64,000 bases of DNA from Streptomyces sp. SID13726. Its GTDB lineage: Bacteria; Actinomycetota; Actinomycetes; Streptomycetales; Streptomycetaceae. The stretch is from assembly GCF_010548375.1 (NCBI RefSeq), contig NZ_JAAGLY010000003.1, positions 434,001 to 498,000 on the forward strand. The letters run 5' to 3'. How positions within the stretch are numbered: position 1 is the first letter of the stretch; each line of letters opens with the position of its first letter. The position numbers and the translations under genes were made by a program. The notes beneath the pieces were generated by a model. That model had not been told where the DNA came from and did not search any database. It was given only the letters and a program-made list of their open reading frames with translations. Positions 1 through 8,399 of the stretch are shown piece by piece.

Positions 1-1055
1 ATCGGGGCGTCGGCGAGGTGGTCCACCAGGGGCTTGCCGGTGACGGTCAGCGCGTCGGGGTCCAGGAGGTCGGCGACCTCGCGCAGGACGGCGAGCAGGC
101 CGCCGGCCCGGTGGAAGTCCTCCATGAGGAACCGTCCGGCGGGCTGGAGGTCGACCAGGACGGGCACCCTGGAGCCGATGCGGTCGAAGTCGTCCAGGGT
201 CAGCTCGACGCCCAACCGCCCGGCGATGGCCAGGAGATGGACGACCGCGTTGGTGGAGCCGCCGATCGCGGCCAGCGCCACGATCGCGTTGTGGAAGGAG
301 CCCTTGGTCAGGAAGGTGCTAGGGCGCCGCTCGCCGGCCACCAGCTCCACCGCGAGCCGCCCGGTGCCGTGCGCGGCCGCCAGGAGCCGGCTGTCCGGGG
401 CCGGGGTCCCGGCCACTCCGGGGACGACCGTGCCCAGGGCCTCCGCGACCAGGGCCATGGTGGAGGCGGTGCCCATGGTGTTGCAGTGGCCGCGGCTGCG
501 GATCATCGAGGACTCGGAACGGGTGAACTGCTCCTGGGACAGGGTGCCGGCGCGGACCTCCTCCGACAGCCGCCACACGTCGGTGCCGCAGCCCAGCGGG
601 GTGCCGCGGAAGGTGCCGGTCAGCATGGGCCCGCCGGGCACGACCACGGCGGGCAGGTCCACCGAGGCGGCGGCCATCAGCAGGGACGGGATCGTCTTGT
701 CGCAGCCGCCCAACAGGACCACTCCGTCAAGGGGGTTGGCGCGCAGCATCTCCTCCGTGGCCATCGCCGCCATGTTGCGCCAGAGCATGGCGGTGGGCCG
801 CACGTTGGTCTCGCCCAGCGACACCACGGGCAGGTCGAGGGGGATGCCGCCCGCCTCGTGCACGCCGTCGCGGACGGACCTGGCCACCTCGTTCAGATGC
901 GCGTTGCAGGGGGTGAGGTCGGAGGCGGTGTTGGCGATGGCGATCTGGGGTCTGCCGGTGAAGGCGTCGTCCGGTACGCCCCGGCGCATCCAGGCCCGGT
1001 GGATGTAGGCGTTGCGGTCCTGGCCCGCGTACCACTGCGCGCTGCGAAGGCTCAT
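1..1055 (-). CDS. IlvD/Edd family dehydratase, 3' end outside window
   Basis: This is the N-terminal 351 codons of a dihydroxy-acid / sugar-acid dehydratase, an iron-sulfur enzyme that removes water from a 2,3-dihydroxy acid. The three expected cluster cysteines are visible: Cys50 in NTASDLTPCNAHL, Cys118 in LLGGCDKTIPS and Cys191 in SRGHCNTMG. The ATG at 1055 has a GGAAAG ribosome site about 9 bases upstream. The reading frame is still open at base 1. It diverges from an IclR regulator, and a polyol-type dehydrogenase lies beyond that gene. This context fits a pentonate or hexonate dehydratase better than the isoleucine-valine pathway enzyme, but that is inference; the substrate cannot be read from the sequence. 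Confidence 0.88.
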   Translation of the reverse strand, partial: MSLRSAQWYAGQDRNAYIHRAWMRRGVPDDAFTGRPQIAIANTASDLTPCNAHLNEVARSVRDGVHEAGGIPLDLPVVSLGETNVRPTAMLWRNMAAMATEEMLRANPLDGVVLLGGCDKTIPSLLMAAASVDLPAVVVPGGPMLTGTFRGTPLGCGTDVWRLSEEVRAGTLSQEQFTRSESSMIRSRGHCNTMGTASTMALVAEALGTVVPGVAGTPAPDSRLLAAAHGTGRLAVELVAGERRPSTFLTKGSFHNAIVALAAIGGSTNAVVHLLAIAGRLGVELTLDDFDRIGSRVPVLVDLQPAGRFLMEDFHRAGGLLAVLREVADLLDPDALTVTGKPLVDHLADAP

Positions 1056-1105
1056 CGCTCGGCTCTTTCCGGTAATCGGCACGGCGGTCTACTATCCGGA
1101 ACGCC
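1056..1105. promoter_or_regulatory. Divergent promoter and possible IclR operator
   Basis: The 50-base gap between the dehydratase and iclR-type genes holds an inverted repeat, TTCCGG at 1067-1072 and CCGGAA at 1096-1101. It also has a -10-like TACTAT at 1090-1095, only about 10 bases before the regulator ATG, so that transcript would be nearly leaderless. Binding by the adjacent IclR protein is inference. Confidence 0.35.
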
Positions 1106-1936
1106 ATGCAGCATACGCAGCCGTCCCACGCTTCGACAGCCCCCGTCACGGACCGCGCGGAGGGTGCGCGTCTGGTGGGCTCGGACCGGGTGCTCGCCGT
1201 CCTCAAGGAGCTCGCCCGGCATCCGGACGGGGTGGCGCTCGACGAGCTCACCCGGGTGATCGGCAGCCCCAAGCCGACCGTGCACCGGGCGCTGGCCGCG
1301 CTGCGCCGGGCCGGACTCGCGCTCCAGGACTCCCGCGGCCGCTATCTGCTCGGCGACGAGTTCCTGCGGATGGCCTTCGCGCATCACGAGGCCCGCCCCG
1401 AACACCTGCGTCTGCGGCCGCTGTTGGAGACCCTGGCCGCCCGGTTCGGCGAGACGGCCCACTACGCCGTCCTGGACGGCCACGAGGTGGTGTACCGCGC
1501 GAAGGTGGACCCGCCCACCGGTACCGTCCGGCTCACCTCCACGGTCGGCGGCCGTAACCCCGCCCACGCGACCGCGGTGGGAAAGGCGCTGCTCGCCCAT
1601 GAGTTGGGCACCCTGGACGCCGTACGGCGATGGATCGGCGAGGTGCCCGCGGAGCGGCGGACCCCTCGAACGCTGTGTGCGGCCGAGGAGTTGCACCGCG
1701 AGCTGCGGGCCACCCTGGAGCGGGGGTACGCCCTGGACGACCAGGAGAACGAGACGGGCGTCAACTGCCTTGCCCTGCCCGTGTACTGCACCTCGCCGAC
1801 GGCACCCTCCGGGGCGGTGAGCGTCAGCGCGCTGGCGTACCGGACTCCCCTGGGCGCGCTGGTCGACGCCGTCGAGGAGATCCGCGAAGCCCTCGGTCCG
1901 CTGAAGGAGCCCCATAGATGCGCGCGTTCGTCCTGA
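1106..1936 (+). CDS. IclR-family transcriptional regulator
   Basis: This 276-residue protein has the standard IclR layout. A winged helix-turn-helix lies at about residues 25-80 (VLKELARHPDGVALDELTRV, then KPTVHRALAALRRAG). The effector-binding domain follows from about residue 95 to 265, with the usual GRNPAHATAVGKALLA segment and the conserved cysteine region DDQENETGVNCLALPV. It is divergent from the IlvD/Edd dehydratase and overlaps the next gene by 19 bases, so it probably controls both. The ligand is likely a sugar acid or its breakdown product, judged only from the neighbours. Confidence 0.92.
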   Translation: MQHTQPSHASTAPVTDRAEGARLVGSDRVLAVLKELARHPDGVALDELTRVIGSPKPTVHRALAALRRAGLALQDSRGRYLLGDEFLRMAFAHHEARPEHLRLRPLLETLAARFGETAHYAVLDGHEVVYRAKVDPPTGTVRLTSTVGGRNPAHATAVGKALLAHELGTLDAVRRWIGEVPAERRTPRTLCAAEELHRELRATLERGYALDDQENETGVNCLALPVYCTSPTAPSGAVSVSALAYRTPLGALVDAVEEIREALGPLKEPHRCARSS

Positions 1937-2934
1937 CGGCACCCGGCGAGTACGCCGTCCTGGAGGTACCGGCGCCGGTGGCCGCCCCCGGTGAGGTCGT
2001 GGTCGACGTCGAGCGGGTCGGGGTGTGCGGCACCGACCTGGAGTTCTACACGGGCGCCATGACCTACCTCCACCAGGGGCACGCCCGCTATCCGATGCGG
2101 CTGGGCCACGAGTGGGCCGGGCGGGTCCGGGCGGTGGGTCCCGGGGTCGACCGGGGATGGGTGGGCCGCCGGGTGATGGGCGACACCATGCTGGGCTGCG
2201 GGACCTGCCGCCGCTGCCGGCGCGGGTGGCAGCACGTCTGCGAGAAACGCGAGGAGGTGGGCATCCGGGGCGGGCGGCCCGGTGCGCTGGCCGAGCGACT
2301 CGCCGTCCCGGCAAGCTCGTTGCACGCGCTGCCCGACTCGGTGGACCCGGTGCTCGGCGCGCTGGTCGAGCCCGGCGGCAACGCCCTGCGGGCCGCGCGG
2401 GCCACCGGGGCCGGGCCCGGCGACCGGGTGCTGGTGCTCGGACCTGGGACCATCGGTCTGCTGGTGGCGATGTTCGCCCGGGCCGCCGGTGCGGAGGTGC
2501 ACCTGATGGGCGCCACCGAGACCTCGCTGGATTTCGCGCGCTCCCTGGGCTTCCCGCACGCCTGGCGCGAGGACACGCTGCCCGGCCTGCCGTTCGACGC
2601 CGTCGTGGACGCCACCAACGCGGTCCATCTGCCCGCGCTGGCGCAGGAGTCGGTGGAGCCCGGCGGGCGGCTGGTGTACATCGGGCTGGCCGGTGAGCCG
2701 AGCAGGATCGACACCCGCACGCTCGTCCTCAAGGACGTGACGGCGATCGGCGTCCTTTCGGCCTCCCCCGGGCTCGACGCGACCATCGCCGCGTACGCCG
2801 GGAAGGTCATCGACCCTCGGCCGCTCGTGGCCGCCACCGTGACACTGGACGCCATCGGCGCCGTACTCGCGGGCGAGCGCCCGGCCGGGGCGGGACCGGG
2901 CCCGAAGTTCCACGTCGACCCGCGTCCGGCGTGA
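1918..2934 (+). CDS. Zinc-dependent alcohol/polyol dehydrogenase (MDR family)
   Basis: This 338-residue medium-chain dehydrogenase oxidises an alcohol or polyol with NAD(P). Catalytic zinc ligands are seen at Cys37 (GVCGTD) and His64-Glu65 (GHEWAG). The structural zinc lobe has Cys94, Cys97, Cys100 and Cys108. The Rossmann motif is VLGPGTIGLL. Length and motifs match the threonine/sorbitol dehydrogenase branch. The ATG lies inside the end of the IclR gene, which suggests translational coupling. Together with the dehydratase it could form a sugar-acid or aldose oxidation route; the actual substrate is unknown. Confidence 0.9.
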   Translation: MRAFVLTAPGEYAVLEVPAPVAAPGEVVVDVERVGVCGTDLEFYTGAMTYLHQGHARYPMRLGHEWAGRVRAVGPGVDRGWVGRRVMGDTMLGCGTCRRCRRGWQHVCEKREEVGIRGGRPGALAERLAVPASSLHALPDSVDPVLGALVEPGGNALRAARATGAGPGDRVLVLGPGTIGLLVAMFARAAGAEVHLMGATETSLDFARSLGFPHAWREDTLPGLPFDAVVDATNAVHLPALAQESVEPGGRLVYIGLAGEPSRIDTRTLVLKDVTAIGVLSASPGLDATIAAYAGKVIDPRPLVAATVTLDAIGAVLAGERPAGAGPGPKFHVDPRPA

Positions 2935-3139
2935 CTCCACGACGTCGGCACGCTCCTGAACACGTCGGGCCTGAACCCGCCACGCTCCTCTCACCTCTCG
3001 CCCCTCACCGCATCCGACCCGATCCCGCCACGCTCCGCACACTCCTCAAACGGAGGCTGGAATTCCGGCGGTGTGATGATCAGACTCGGTCCGTCAGGGA
3101 CACCGTCGACATCGTCGACGAGCAGAAGGGTTCAGCCCG

Positions 3140-3739
3140 GTGAACTTCAAGACGCAGCCGACCGCCCAGGTCGACGAGACGGCCGTGGTCGGCGACGGGA
3201 CGACGGTCTGGGATCTGGCCCAGATCCGGGAGGACGCCCGGCTCGGCAGCGGGTGCATCGTGGGCCGCGGAGCGTACGTCGGTCCGGGTGTACGCATCGG
3301 CAACAACGTGAAGCTCCAGAACTACGCGCTCGTGTACGAACCCGCGGTCCTCGGCGACGGGGTGTTCGTCGGTCCGGCCGCCGTTCTCACCAACGACCAC
3401 TCCCCCCGCTCGGTCGATCCGGAAGGCCGCCTCAAGCGCGGCGGCGACTGGGAGGCGGTGGCGGTCGTGGTGGCCGAGGGGGCCGCCCTGGGGGCCCGTT
3501 CGGTGTGTGTGGCACCGGTGCGTATCGGCCGTTGGGCGCTGGTCGCGGCGGGTGCGGTCGTGACCCGGGACGTGCCGGACTTCGCCCTCGTGGCCGGTGT
3601 CCCGGCCCGCCGGATCGGCTGGGTCGGGCGGGCCGGCGTACGGCTTGCGGAACGGGCGGGCGAGCCCGGCGGGTGGGAGTGCCCGGAGACCGGAGCGCGC
3701 TACGACGAGAAGGACGGACAACTCGTCGAACGCACATGA
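3140..3739 (+). CDS. Hexapeptide-repeat N-acetyltransferase, WbpD type
   Basis: This 199-residue left-handed beta-helix acetyltransferase contains repeated hexapeptide turns: VVGDGTTVWDLAQI, IVGRGAYVGPGVRIGNNVKL and VLGDGVFVGPAAVLTND. The TNDHSPR segment is typical of enzymes that acetylate the 3-amino group of UDP-2-acetamido-3-amino-glucuronate. The C-terminus ends with a short ECPETGARY tail. The start is GTG with AAGGG upstream. It probably performs the WbpD step: other Wbp-type enzymes for the same sugar are encoded at 5970, 7233, 21056 and 25042. It stands slightly apart from the main operon, about 270 bases upstream. Confidence 0.85.
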   Translation: MNFKTQPTAQVDETAVVGDGTTVWDLAQIREDARLGSGCIVGRGAYVGPGVRIGNNVKLQNYALVYEPAVLGDGVFVGPAAVLTNDHSPRSVDPEGRLKRGGDWEAVAVVVAEGAALGARSVCVAPVRIGRWALVAAGAVVTRDVPDFALVAGVPARRIGWVGRAGVRLAERAGEPGGWECPETGARYDEKDGQLVERT

Positions 3740-4006
3740 CTCCTGTTGTTTCCCTCAAATCGCAAATCCTCGAACATCTACAGGCATAACATGTGTGCGA
3801 TCTGTGCAGACACAGCACAATGAGCACACGAACCAGTGCCCAGGGGGGGTTACCGGGTGGACACGCCTGTGCCTGAAACAGGGCGGGCCCACCGCTCTGA
3901 CGACTGACGTCCGTCATTTCTGAACCCGATCGGCGATTCCTCACGCCGTTCGGCCGCCCGCGCCAGGGCGATCTCAAGTCTGCGCGATCTCAAGTCTGCG
4001 CAAAAA
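3740..4006. other. Intergenic region upstream of the polysaccharide locus
   Basis: I see no gene here. The first 60 bases are AT-richer than their surroundings. A small inverted repeat, CTGTG-CAGA-CACAG, lies near 3800. A perfect tandem 16-mer lies just before the next gene and is listed separately. The region probably contains the promoter of the 4007-12610 operon, but I cannot assign -10 and -35 boxes with confidence. Confidence 0.4.
3968..3999 (+). repeat. Perfect tandem duplication of a 16-mer
   Basis: The 16-base unit GCGATCTCAAGTCTGC occurs twice with no gap (3968-3983 and 3984-3999), immediately before the likely start of the first operon gene. It may be a duplicated regulatory site or a recent slippage event. 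Confidence 0.85.
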
Positions 4007-5203
4007 GTGGACCCACAGGGGGGTTGGTGTGCCCAAATCATGACCATCACACGACTGGCGGCGCTCAGAAGCGATGAGCCGCCGCTCTTCGCGCTGGCCC
4101 AGCGACTGCTCACGGTCGCCGAGTCGGGGCTGCCGTCGATGCTGCTGCCCGGCGGTGAGGCCTTCGCCTTCACCATGGCCGGACGGCAGACGCCCGGCGG
4201 TTCCTGGACTCTGGACCGGCGCGGTACCAGCACCAGGTACGCGGCCATCACCGCGCTCGGCGCCCGGTTCCTCCCGGAGGACCGTCAGCGCGCGGTCCTC
4301 GGCGGGCGCACCGCCGAGGAGTTCACGGGCCTGCTGATCGAGTCGCTGCCCGGCGTGACGAACCTCGGGGACGCGGCGCTCATCGCCTGGGCCGCCGCCG
4401 AGACCGGACACCCCAAGCTGTCCGACGCCGTCGCCCGGGTCGACGCCCTGGACGAAGAGGGCAGACCGCAGTACACCGTGGAGGCGGCCTGGGTGCTCTC
4501 CGCGCTCGCGGCGGCCCGGGACACGGTCGACGTGGAGAGACGTTTCTCCGCGGCTCGTGACCGTCTGCTGCGGGCCCGGATCGGGGACAGCCCGCTCTTC
4601 CCGCACGCCACCGGACCGGGCCTGGTGCCCTGGTACCGGACGCATGTGGCCTGCTTCGCCGACCAGACCTACCCTCTCCAGGCTCTGGCCCGCGCGCACG
4701 CCGCCACCGACGGCTCGGGCGACCCGGAGGCGCTGGCCGCCGCCGAGGCCTGCGCCCAGCGGATCTGCGAACTCCAGGGCGACGGCGGACAGTGGTGGTG
4801 GCACTACGACGCGCGCACCGGCGGAGTCGTGGAGGGCTACCCGGTCTACAGCGTCCACCAGCACGCGATGGCGCCGACCGCCCTGTTCGACCTCACCGAC
4901 GCCGGTGGCAGCGACTTCGGCGCGGCCATCCGCAAGGGTCTGGGCTGGATGACGGACGTGCCCGAACTGGCCGGACTGCCGGAGCCGTTGATCCTCGACG
5001 AACTGGGCGTCACCTGGCGCAAGGTCTACCGGGGCGACCCGAAGAAGGCCGTACGCGCCGCCCGTGGCCTGGGCACCCGGGTCGCTCCGGGCCTGCGGCT
5101 GAAGACCCTGGACCGGGTCTACCGCCCGGTATCGGTGGACCGCGAGTGCCGGCCCTACGAGTTCGGCTGGATGCTGCACGCCTGGCAGGGGGGCCGGATA
5201 TGA
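4007..5203 (+). CDS. Unrecognised alpha/alpha-toroid-like protein of the polysaccharide locus
   Basis: I do not recognise a precise family. The protein is cytosolic-looking (no signal peptide or membrane segment) and up to 398 residues long. It is built mostly of helices with repeated short aromatic-glycine turns, such as GGSWTLDRRG near residue 63 and GGQWWWHYDARTGG near 265, then YPVYSVHQHAMAP. This resembles prenyltransferase/squalene-cyclase-type or glycoside-epimerase-type helical barrels. The start could be GTG 4007 or ATG 4040 (MTITRLAALR); neither has a clear ribosome site. It overlaps the WecG/TagA gene by ATGA, so it is part of the polysaccharide operon. It may act on a sugar or lipid-linked intermediate; this is inference. 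Confidence 0.75.
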   Translation: MDPQGGWCAQIMTITRLAALRSDEPPLFALAQRLLTVAESGLPSMLLPGGEAFAFTMAGRQTPGGSWTLDRRGTSTRYAAITALGARFLPEDRQRAVLGGRTAEEFTGLLIESLPGVTNLGDAALIAWAAAETGHPKLSDAVARVDALDEEGRPQYTVEAAWVLSALAAARDTVDVERRFSAARDRLLRARIGDSPLFPHATGPGLVPWYRTHVACFADQTYPLQALARAHAATDGSGDPEALAAAEACAQRICELQGDGGQWWWHYDARTGGVVEGYPVYSVHQHAMAPTALFDLTDAGGSDFGAAIRKGLGWMTDVPELAGLPEPLILDELGVTWRKVYRGDPKKAVRAARGLGTRVAPGLRLKTLDRVYRPVSVDRECRPYEFGWMLHAWQGGRI

Positions 5204-5970
5204 GCGAGCGGCAGTCCCTCTTCGGGGTCGAACTGGACCCGCTGACCATGGACCAGACCGTCGAGCGCTGCCTCGACGCGGTACGGGACGGCAGACAGCT
5301 GGAGATCGGCGTGGTCAACGCCGCGAAGCTGGTGAACATGCGGCGCGACCCCCGGCTCGCCGAGGCCGTGTCGGGCTGCGACCTGGTCCTCGCCGACGGC
5401 CAGGCCGTGGTCTGGGCCGGCAAGGTGCTGCGCGCCCCGCTGCCCGAGCGGGTGGCCGGGATCGACCTGTTCCTCAGGCTGCTGGCCGAGGCGGAGTCGA
5501 CGGGCATCCCGGTGTACTTCCTGGGTGCCAAGGAGGAGGTGCTGGAGGAGATGCTGCGCCGGGTGGCCGACCGCTTCCCCGGCCTCAAGGTCGCCGGCAG
5601 CCGCAACGGCTACTTCGACGACTCCCAGCAGGAGTCCATCGCCGGCGACATCGCGCGGTCCGGCGCCCAGATGCTCTTCCTCGGCATGACCTCGCCGAAG
5701 AAGGAGATCTTCACCGCGGCCTACGGCGCCCGCACCGGCGCCCGCGTGGTGCACGGAGTCGGCGGCTCCTTCGACATCCTCGCCGGAGTCACCAAGCGGG
5801 CCCCCGCGTCCTGGCAGCGGCTCGGTGTCGAGTGGCTCTACCGCGCGCTCCAGGAGCCGCGCCGGCTGGGCAGGCGCTACGTCACCACCAACACCGCCTT
5901 CCTTCTCATGACGGCGCGGGAGTTCTTCCGGAGCACCCCGCGGACCGCTTCCGCGAACAGGAGTCACTGA
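5200..5970 (+). CDS. WecG/TagA/CpsF family glycosyltransferase
   Basis: This 256-residue glycosyltransferase is of the GT26 type, which adds ManNAc or ManNAcA to a lipid-linked GlcNAc. Family marks include VVNAAKLVNMRRDP, the LADGQAVVWA segment holding the catalytic aspartate, PERVAGIDLF, YFLGAKEEV, and the GMTSPKKE and GVGGSFDILAG motifs. The C-terminus carries the basic-aromatic tail (EWLYRALQEPRRLGRRY) thought to contact the membrane in this family. It overlaps its upstream neighbour by ATGA and its downstream neighbour by one base (TGATG). The presence of mannuronate-type sugar nucleotide genes directly downstream fits a ManNAc-derived donor. Confidence 0.92.
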   Translation: MSERQSLFGVELDPLTMDQTVERCLDAVRDGRQLEIGVVNAAKLVNMRRDPRLAEAVSGCDLVLADGQAVVWAGKVLRAPLPERVAGIDLFLRLLAEAESTGIPVYFLGAKEEVLEEMLRRVADRFPGLKVAGSRNGYFDDSQQESIAGDIARSGAQMLFLGMTSPKKEIFTAAYGARTGARVVHGVGGSFDILAGVTKRAPASWQRLGVEWLYRALQEPRRLGRRYVTTNTAFLLMTAREFFRSTPRTASANRSH

Positions 5971-7229
5971 TGCGTGTCGTCGTGGTTGGACAGGGTTATG
6001 TCGGTCTGCCGCTGGCCATCCGGGCCGCCGAGGTCGGTCACGAGGTGATCGGCTACGACGTCGACTCCCGCCGGGTCAAGAGCCTCGCCGCCGGTGAGTC
6101 CTTCGTCGAGGACGTCTCCTCCGAGCGGATCCGCGCCGCGCTGGACAGCGGTGCCTACCGCCCGAGCGAGGCGGCCCGGGACTGCGGCGGTTTCGACGTC
6201 GCCGTCGTCACCGTGCCCACCCCGCTGCACGAGGGCACCCCCGACCTGCGCTACATACGCGAGTCGGCGGTCACCCTCGCCCGGTACCTGAGACCCGGGG
6301 CGACCGTCATCCTGGAGTCGACCACCTATCCCGGTACGACCCAGGAGATGTTCGCCCCGATCCTGGAGGACGGCTCGGGCCTCGCCGCGGGCACCGACTT
6401 CCAGCTCGGCTACAGCCCCGAGCGGATCGACCCCGGCAACACCGTGTGGGGCTTCAAGGAGACCCCGAAGGTCGTCTCGGGCGTCAACGAGTCCTCCCTC
6501 AAGGCCGTCCAGGACTTCTACGACGAGCTCGTCGACACCACGGTGCCGGTCGGCTCGCCCAAGGAGGCCGAGCTCGCCAAGCTGCTGGAGAACACCTTCC
6601 GGCACGTGAACATCGCGCTGGTCAACGAGATCGCGATGTTCGCCCACCACCTGGACATCGACGTCTGGCAGGCCATCGACGCGGCCTCCACCAAGCCGTT
6701 CGGCTTCATGCGGTTCACCCCGGGCCCCGGTGTCGGCGGCCACTGCCTGCCGATCGACCCCTCGTACCTGTCCTGGCGGGTGCAGCGCGAACTCGGCCAG
6801 AGCTTCCGGTTCGTGGAGCTGGCCAACGACATCAACAACCACATGCCCGAGTACGTGACCCGCCGGGTCGGCGACCTGTTCAACGAGCGCCGCCGCTCGG
6901 TCAACGGCTCGCGCGTCCTGCTGCTCGGGCTGGCGTACAAGAAGAACACCGGCGACGCCCGTGAGTCGCCCGCCCTGCGCATCTCCCAGCTGCTGCTGGA
7001 CATGGGCGCCCAGGTCCGCGCGGCCGACCCGCACGTGGTCGAGAGCCTGCCGGTGGACAACCGGCTGGTGCGGGTCGATCTCACGGCGGAGGAACTGGCG
7101 GCCTCCGACGTGGTGGTCCTGCTCACCGACCACGACAGCTTCGACTACGAACTGGTCGCCGAACACGCCCCCTTCGTCCTCGACTGCCGCCGCAAGCTGC
7201 CGTCCGGACCCACGATCGAGGTGCTCTGA
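5970..7229 (+). CDS. UDP-N-acetylhexosamine 6-dehydrogenase, WbpA/WecC type
   Basis: This 419-residue UDP-sugar dehydrogenase oxidises C6 of a UDP-N-acetylhexosamine to a uronic acid with two NAD. The N-terminal Rossmann motif is VVGQGYVGLPLA. ESTTYPGTT and YSPERIDPGN are typical of the UDP-GlcNAc/ManNAc branch. The catalytic cysteine is Cys259 in GPGVGGHCLPIDP. The C-terminal UDP-binding domain starts near residue 310. Start ATG 5970 overlaps the previous stop. With the other four Wbp-like enzymes in the window it most likely makes UDP-GlcNAcA. A WecC role (UDP-ManNAc dehydrogenase after the neighbouring epimerase) is the main alternative. Confidence 0.93.
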   Translation: MRVVVVGQGYVGLPLAIRAAEVGHEVIGYDVDSRRVKSLAAGESFVEDVSSERIRAALDSGAYRPSEAARDCGGFDVAVVTVPTPLHEGTPDLRYIRESAVTLARYLRPGATVILESTTYPGTTQEMFAPILEDGSGLAAGTDFQLGYSPERIDPGNTVWGFKETPKVVSGVNESSLKAVQDFYDELVDTTVPVGSPKEAELAKLLENTFRHVNIALVNEIAMFAHHLDIDVWQAIDAASTKPFGFMRFTPGPGVGGHCLPIDPSYLSWRVQRELGQSFRFVELANDINNHMPEYVTRRVGDLFNERRRSVNGSRVLLLGLAYKKNTGDARESPALRISQLLLDMGAQVRAADPHVVESLPVDNRLVRVDLTAEELAASDVVVLLTDHDSFDYELVAEHAPFVLDCRRKLPSGPTIEVL

Positions 7230-7232
7230 ACC

Positions 7233-8348
7233 ATGCCGCGCATCGTCTGCGTCGCCGGGGCCCGCCCCAACTACATGAAGATCAAACCGGTGATGGACGC
7301 CCTGGAGAGCCGGGGCGCCGAGGTGATCCTCGTCCACACCGGCCAGCACTACGACCCGGCGATGAACGACGTGTTCTTCGCCGACCTCGGCATCCGCCCG
7401 CCCGACCGCTTCCTCGGCGTCGGCTCGGGCAGCCACGCCGAGCAGACCGGCCGGGTGATGACCGCGTTCGAGCCACTGGTCGACGAACTGTCCCCGGACA
7501 TCGTCGTCGTGGTCGGCGACATCAACTCCACCGTGGCCTGCGCCCTGGTCACCGCCAAGGCCGGACCGCTGCTGGCGCACGTCGAGTCGGGCCTGCGCAG
7601 CCGGGACTGGAGCATGCCGGAGGAGGTCAACCGGGTCGTCACCGACCGGGTCAGCGACTATCTGCTGGCGCCCTCCCCCGACGCCGCCGAGAACCTGCGT
7701 GCCGAGGGCTACCGGGACGACCAGATCCACCTGGTCGGCAACGTCATGATCGACACCCTGCTGGCCAACCTGGAGCGGGCCAGGGCCTCCGACATCCTCG
7801 ACCGGCACGGCCTGGTCGAGGGCGAGTTCGGCCTGGTCACCCTGCACCGCCCGGCCAACGTGGACGACCCCGAAGTTCTCGCCGGGCTACTCAAGGCGCT
7901 CGGCGAGATCGCCGGCCGGCTGCCGTTGCTGCTGCCCGTGCATCCGCGCGCGGCCGGCCGGCTCGCCGAGATCGGCGTGCCCGGCGGCATCCAGCTGGTG
8001 CCGCCCGCCGGGTACCTGGACTTCATCGCCCTCCAGGACGCAGCCCGGATCGTCCTCACCGACTCGGGCGGCATCCAGGAGGAGACCACCGCCCTCGGTG
8101 TGCCGTGCGTGACCCTGCGGGACAACACCGAGCGGCCCATCACCGTCGAGCAGGGCACCAACGTGCTGGCCGGGCGGGACCCGGAGCGGATCGTGTCCGT
8201 GGTGCACCGGGTGCTGGACACCCCGCCCGCGCCGCGCCGGCCCGACCTCTGGGACGGGCACGCGAGCGACCGTATCGCCGAGGTGCTGCTGGGAGGAGGC
8301 ACCGCGAGCACCCGACCGAGACCGACCGACCTGACGTTCCCCATATGA
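7233..8348 (+). CDS. Non-hydrolysing UDP-N-acetylglucosamine 2-epimerase, WecB/WbpI type
   Basis: This 371-residue enzyme inverts C2 of UDP-GlcNAc or UDP-GlcNAc3NAcA, giving the manno configuration. Motifs are AGARPNYMKIKPV at the N-terminus, HTGQHYD, GDINST, HVESGLRS, LHRPANVD, and DSGGIQEE followed by RDNTERP near the C-terminus. These match the bacterial two-domain GT-B-fold epimerases in order and length. It lies three bases after the dehydrogenase gene. If the WbpA-B-E-D set acts first, this would be the last, WbpI-like step; if not, it supplies UDP-ManNAc for the WecG/TagA-type transferase at 5200. Confidence 0.93.
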   Translation: MPRIVCVAGARPNYMKIKPVMDALESRGAEVILVHTGQHYDPAMNDVFFADLGIRPPDRFLGVGSGSHAEQTGRVMTAFEPLVDELSPDIVVVVGDINSTVACALVTAKAGPLLAHVESGLRSRDWSMPEEVNRVVTDRVSDYLLAPSPDAAENLRAEGYRDDQIHLVGNVMIDTLLANLERARASDILDRHGLVEGEFGLVTLHRPANVDDPEVLAGLLKALGEIAGRLPLLLPVHPRAAGRLAEIGVPGGIQLVPPAGYLDFIALQDAARIVLTDSGGIQEETTALGVPCVTLRDNTERPITVEQGTNVLAGRDPERIVSVVHRVLDTPPAPRRPDLWDGHASDRIAEVLLGGGTASTRPRPTDLTFPI

Positions 8349-8399
8349 TCCGCTTGCAACATATGCTCGTCGAACGTTTGGGCCCGAGGGGGGACCACC

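Noticed and set aside
3792..3830. GTGTGC...GCACAC inverted repeat in the long intergenic region
   Set aside because: The arms are short and interrupted, without a U-tract or match to a known operator, so I do not call a site.
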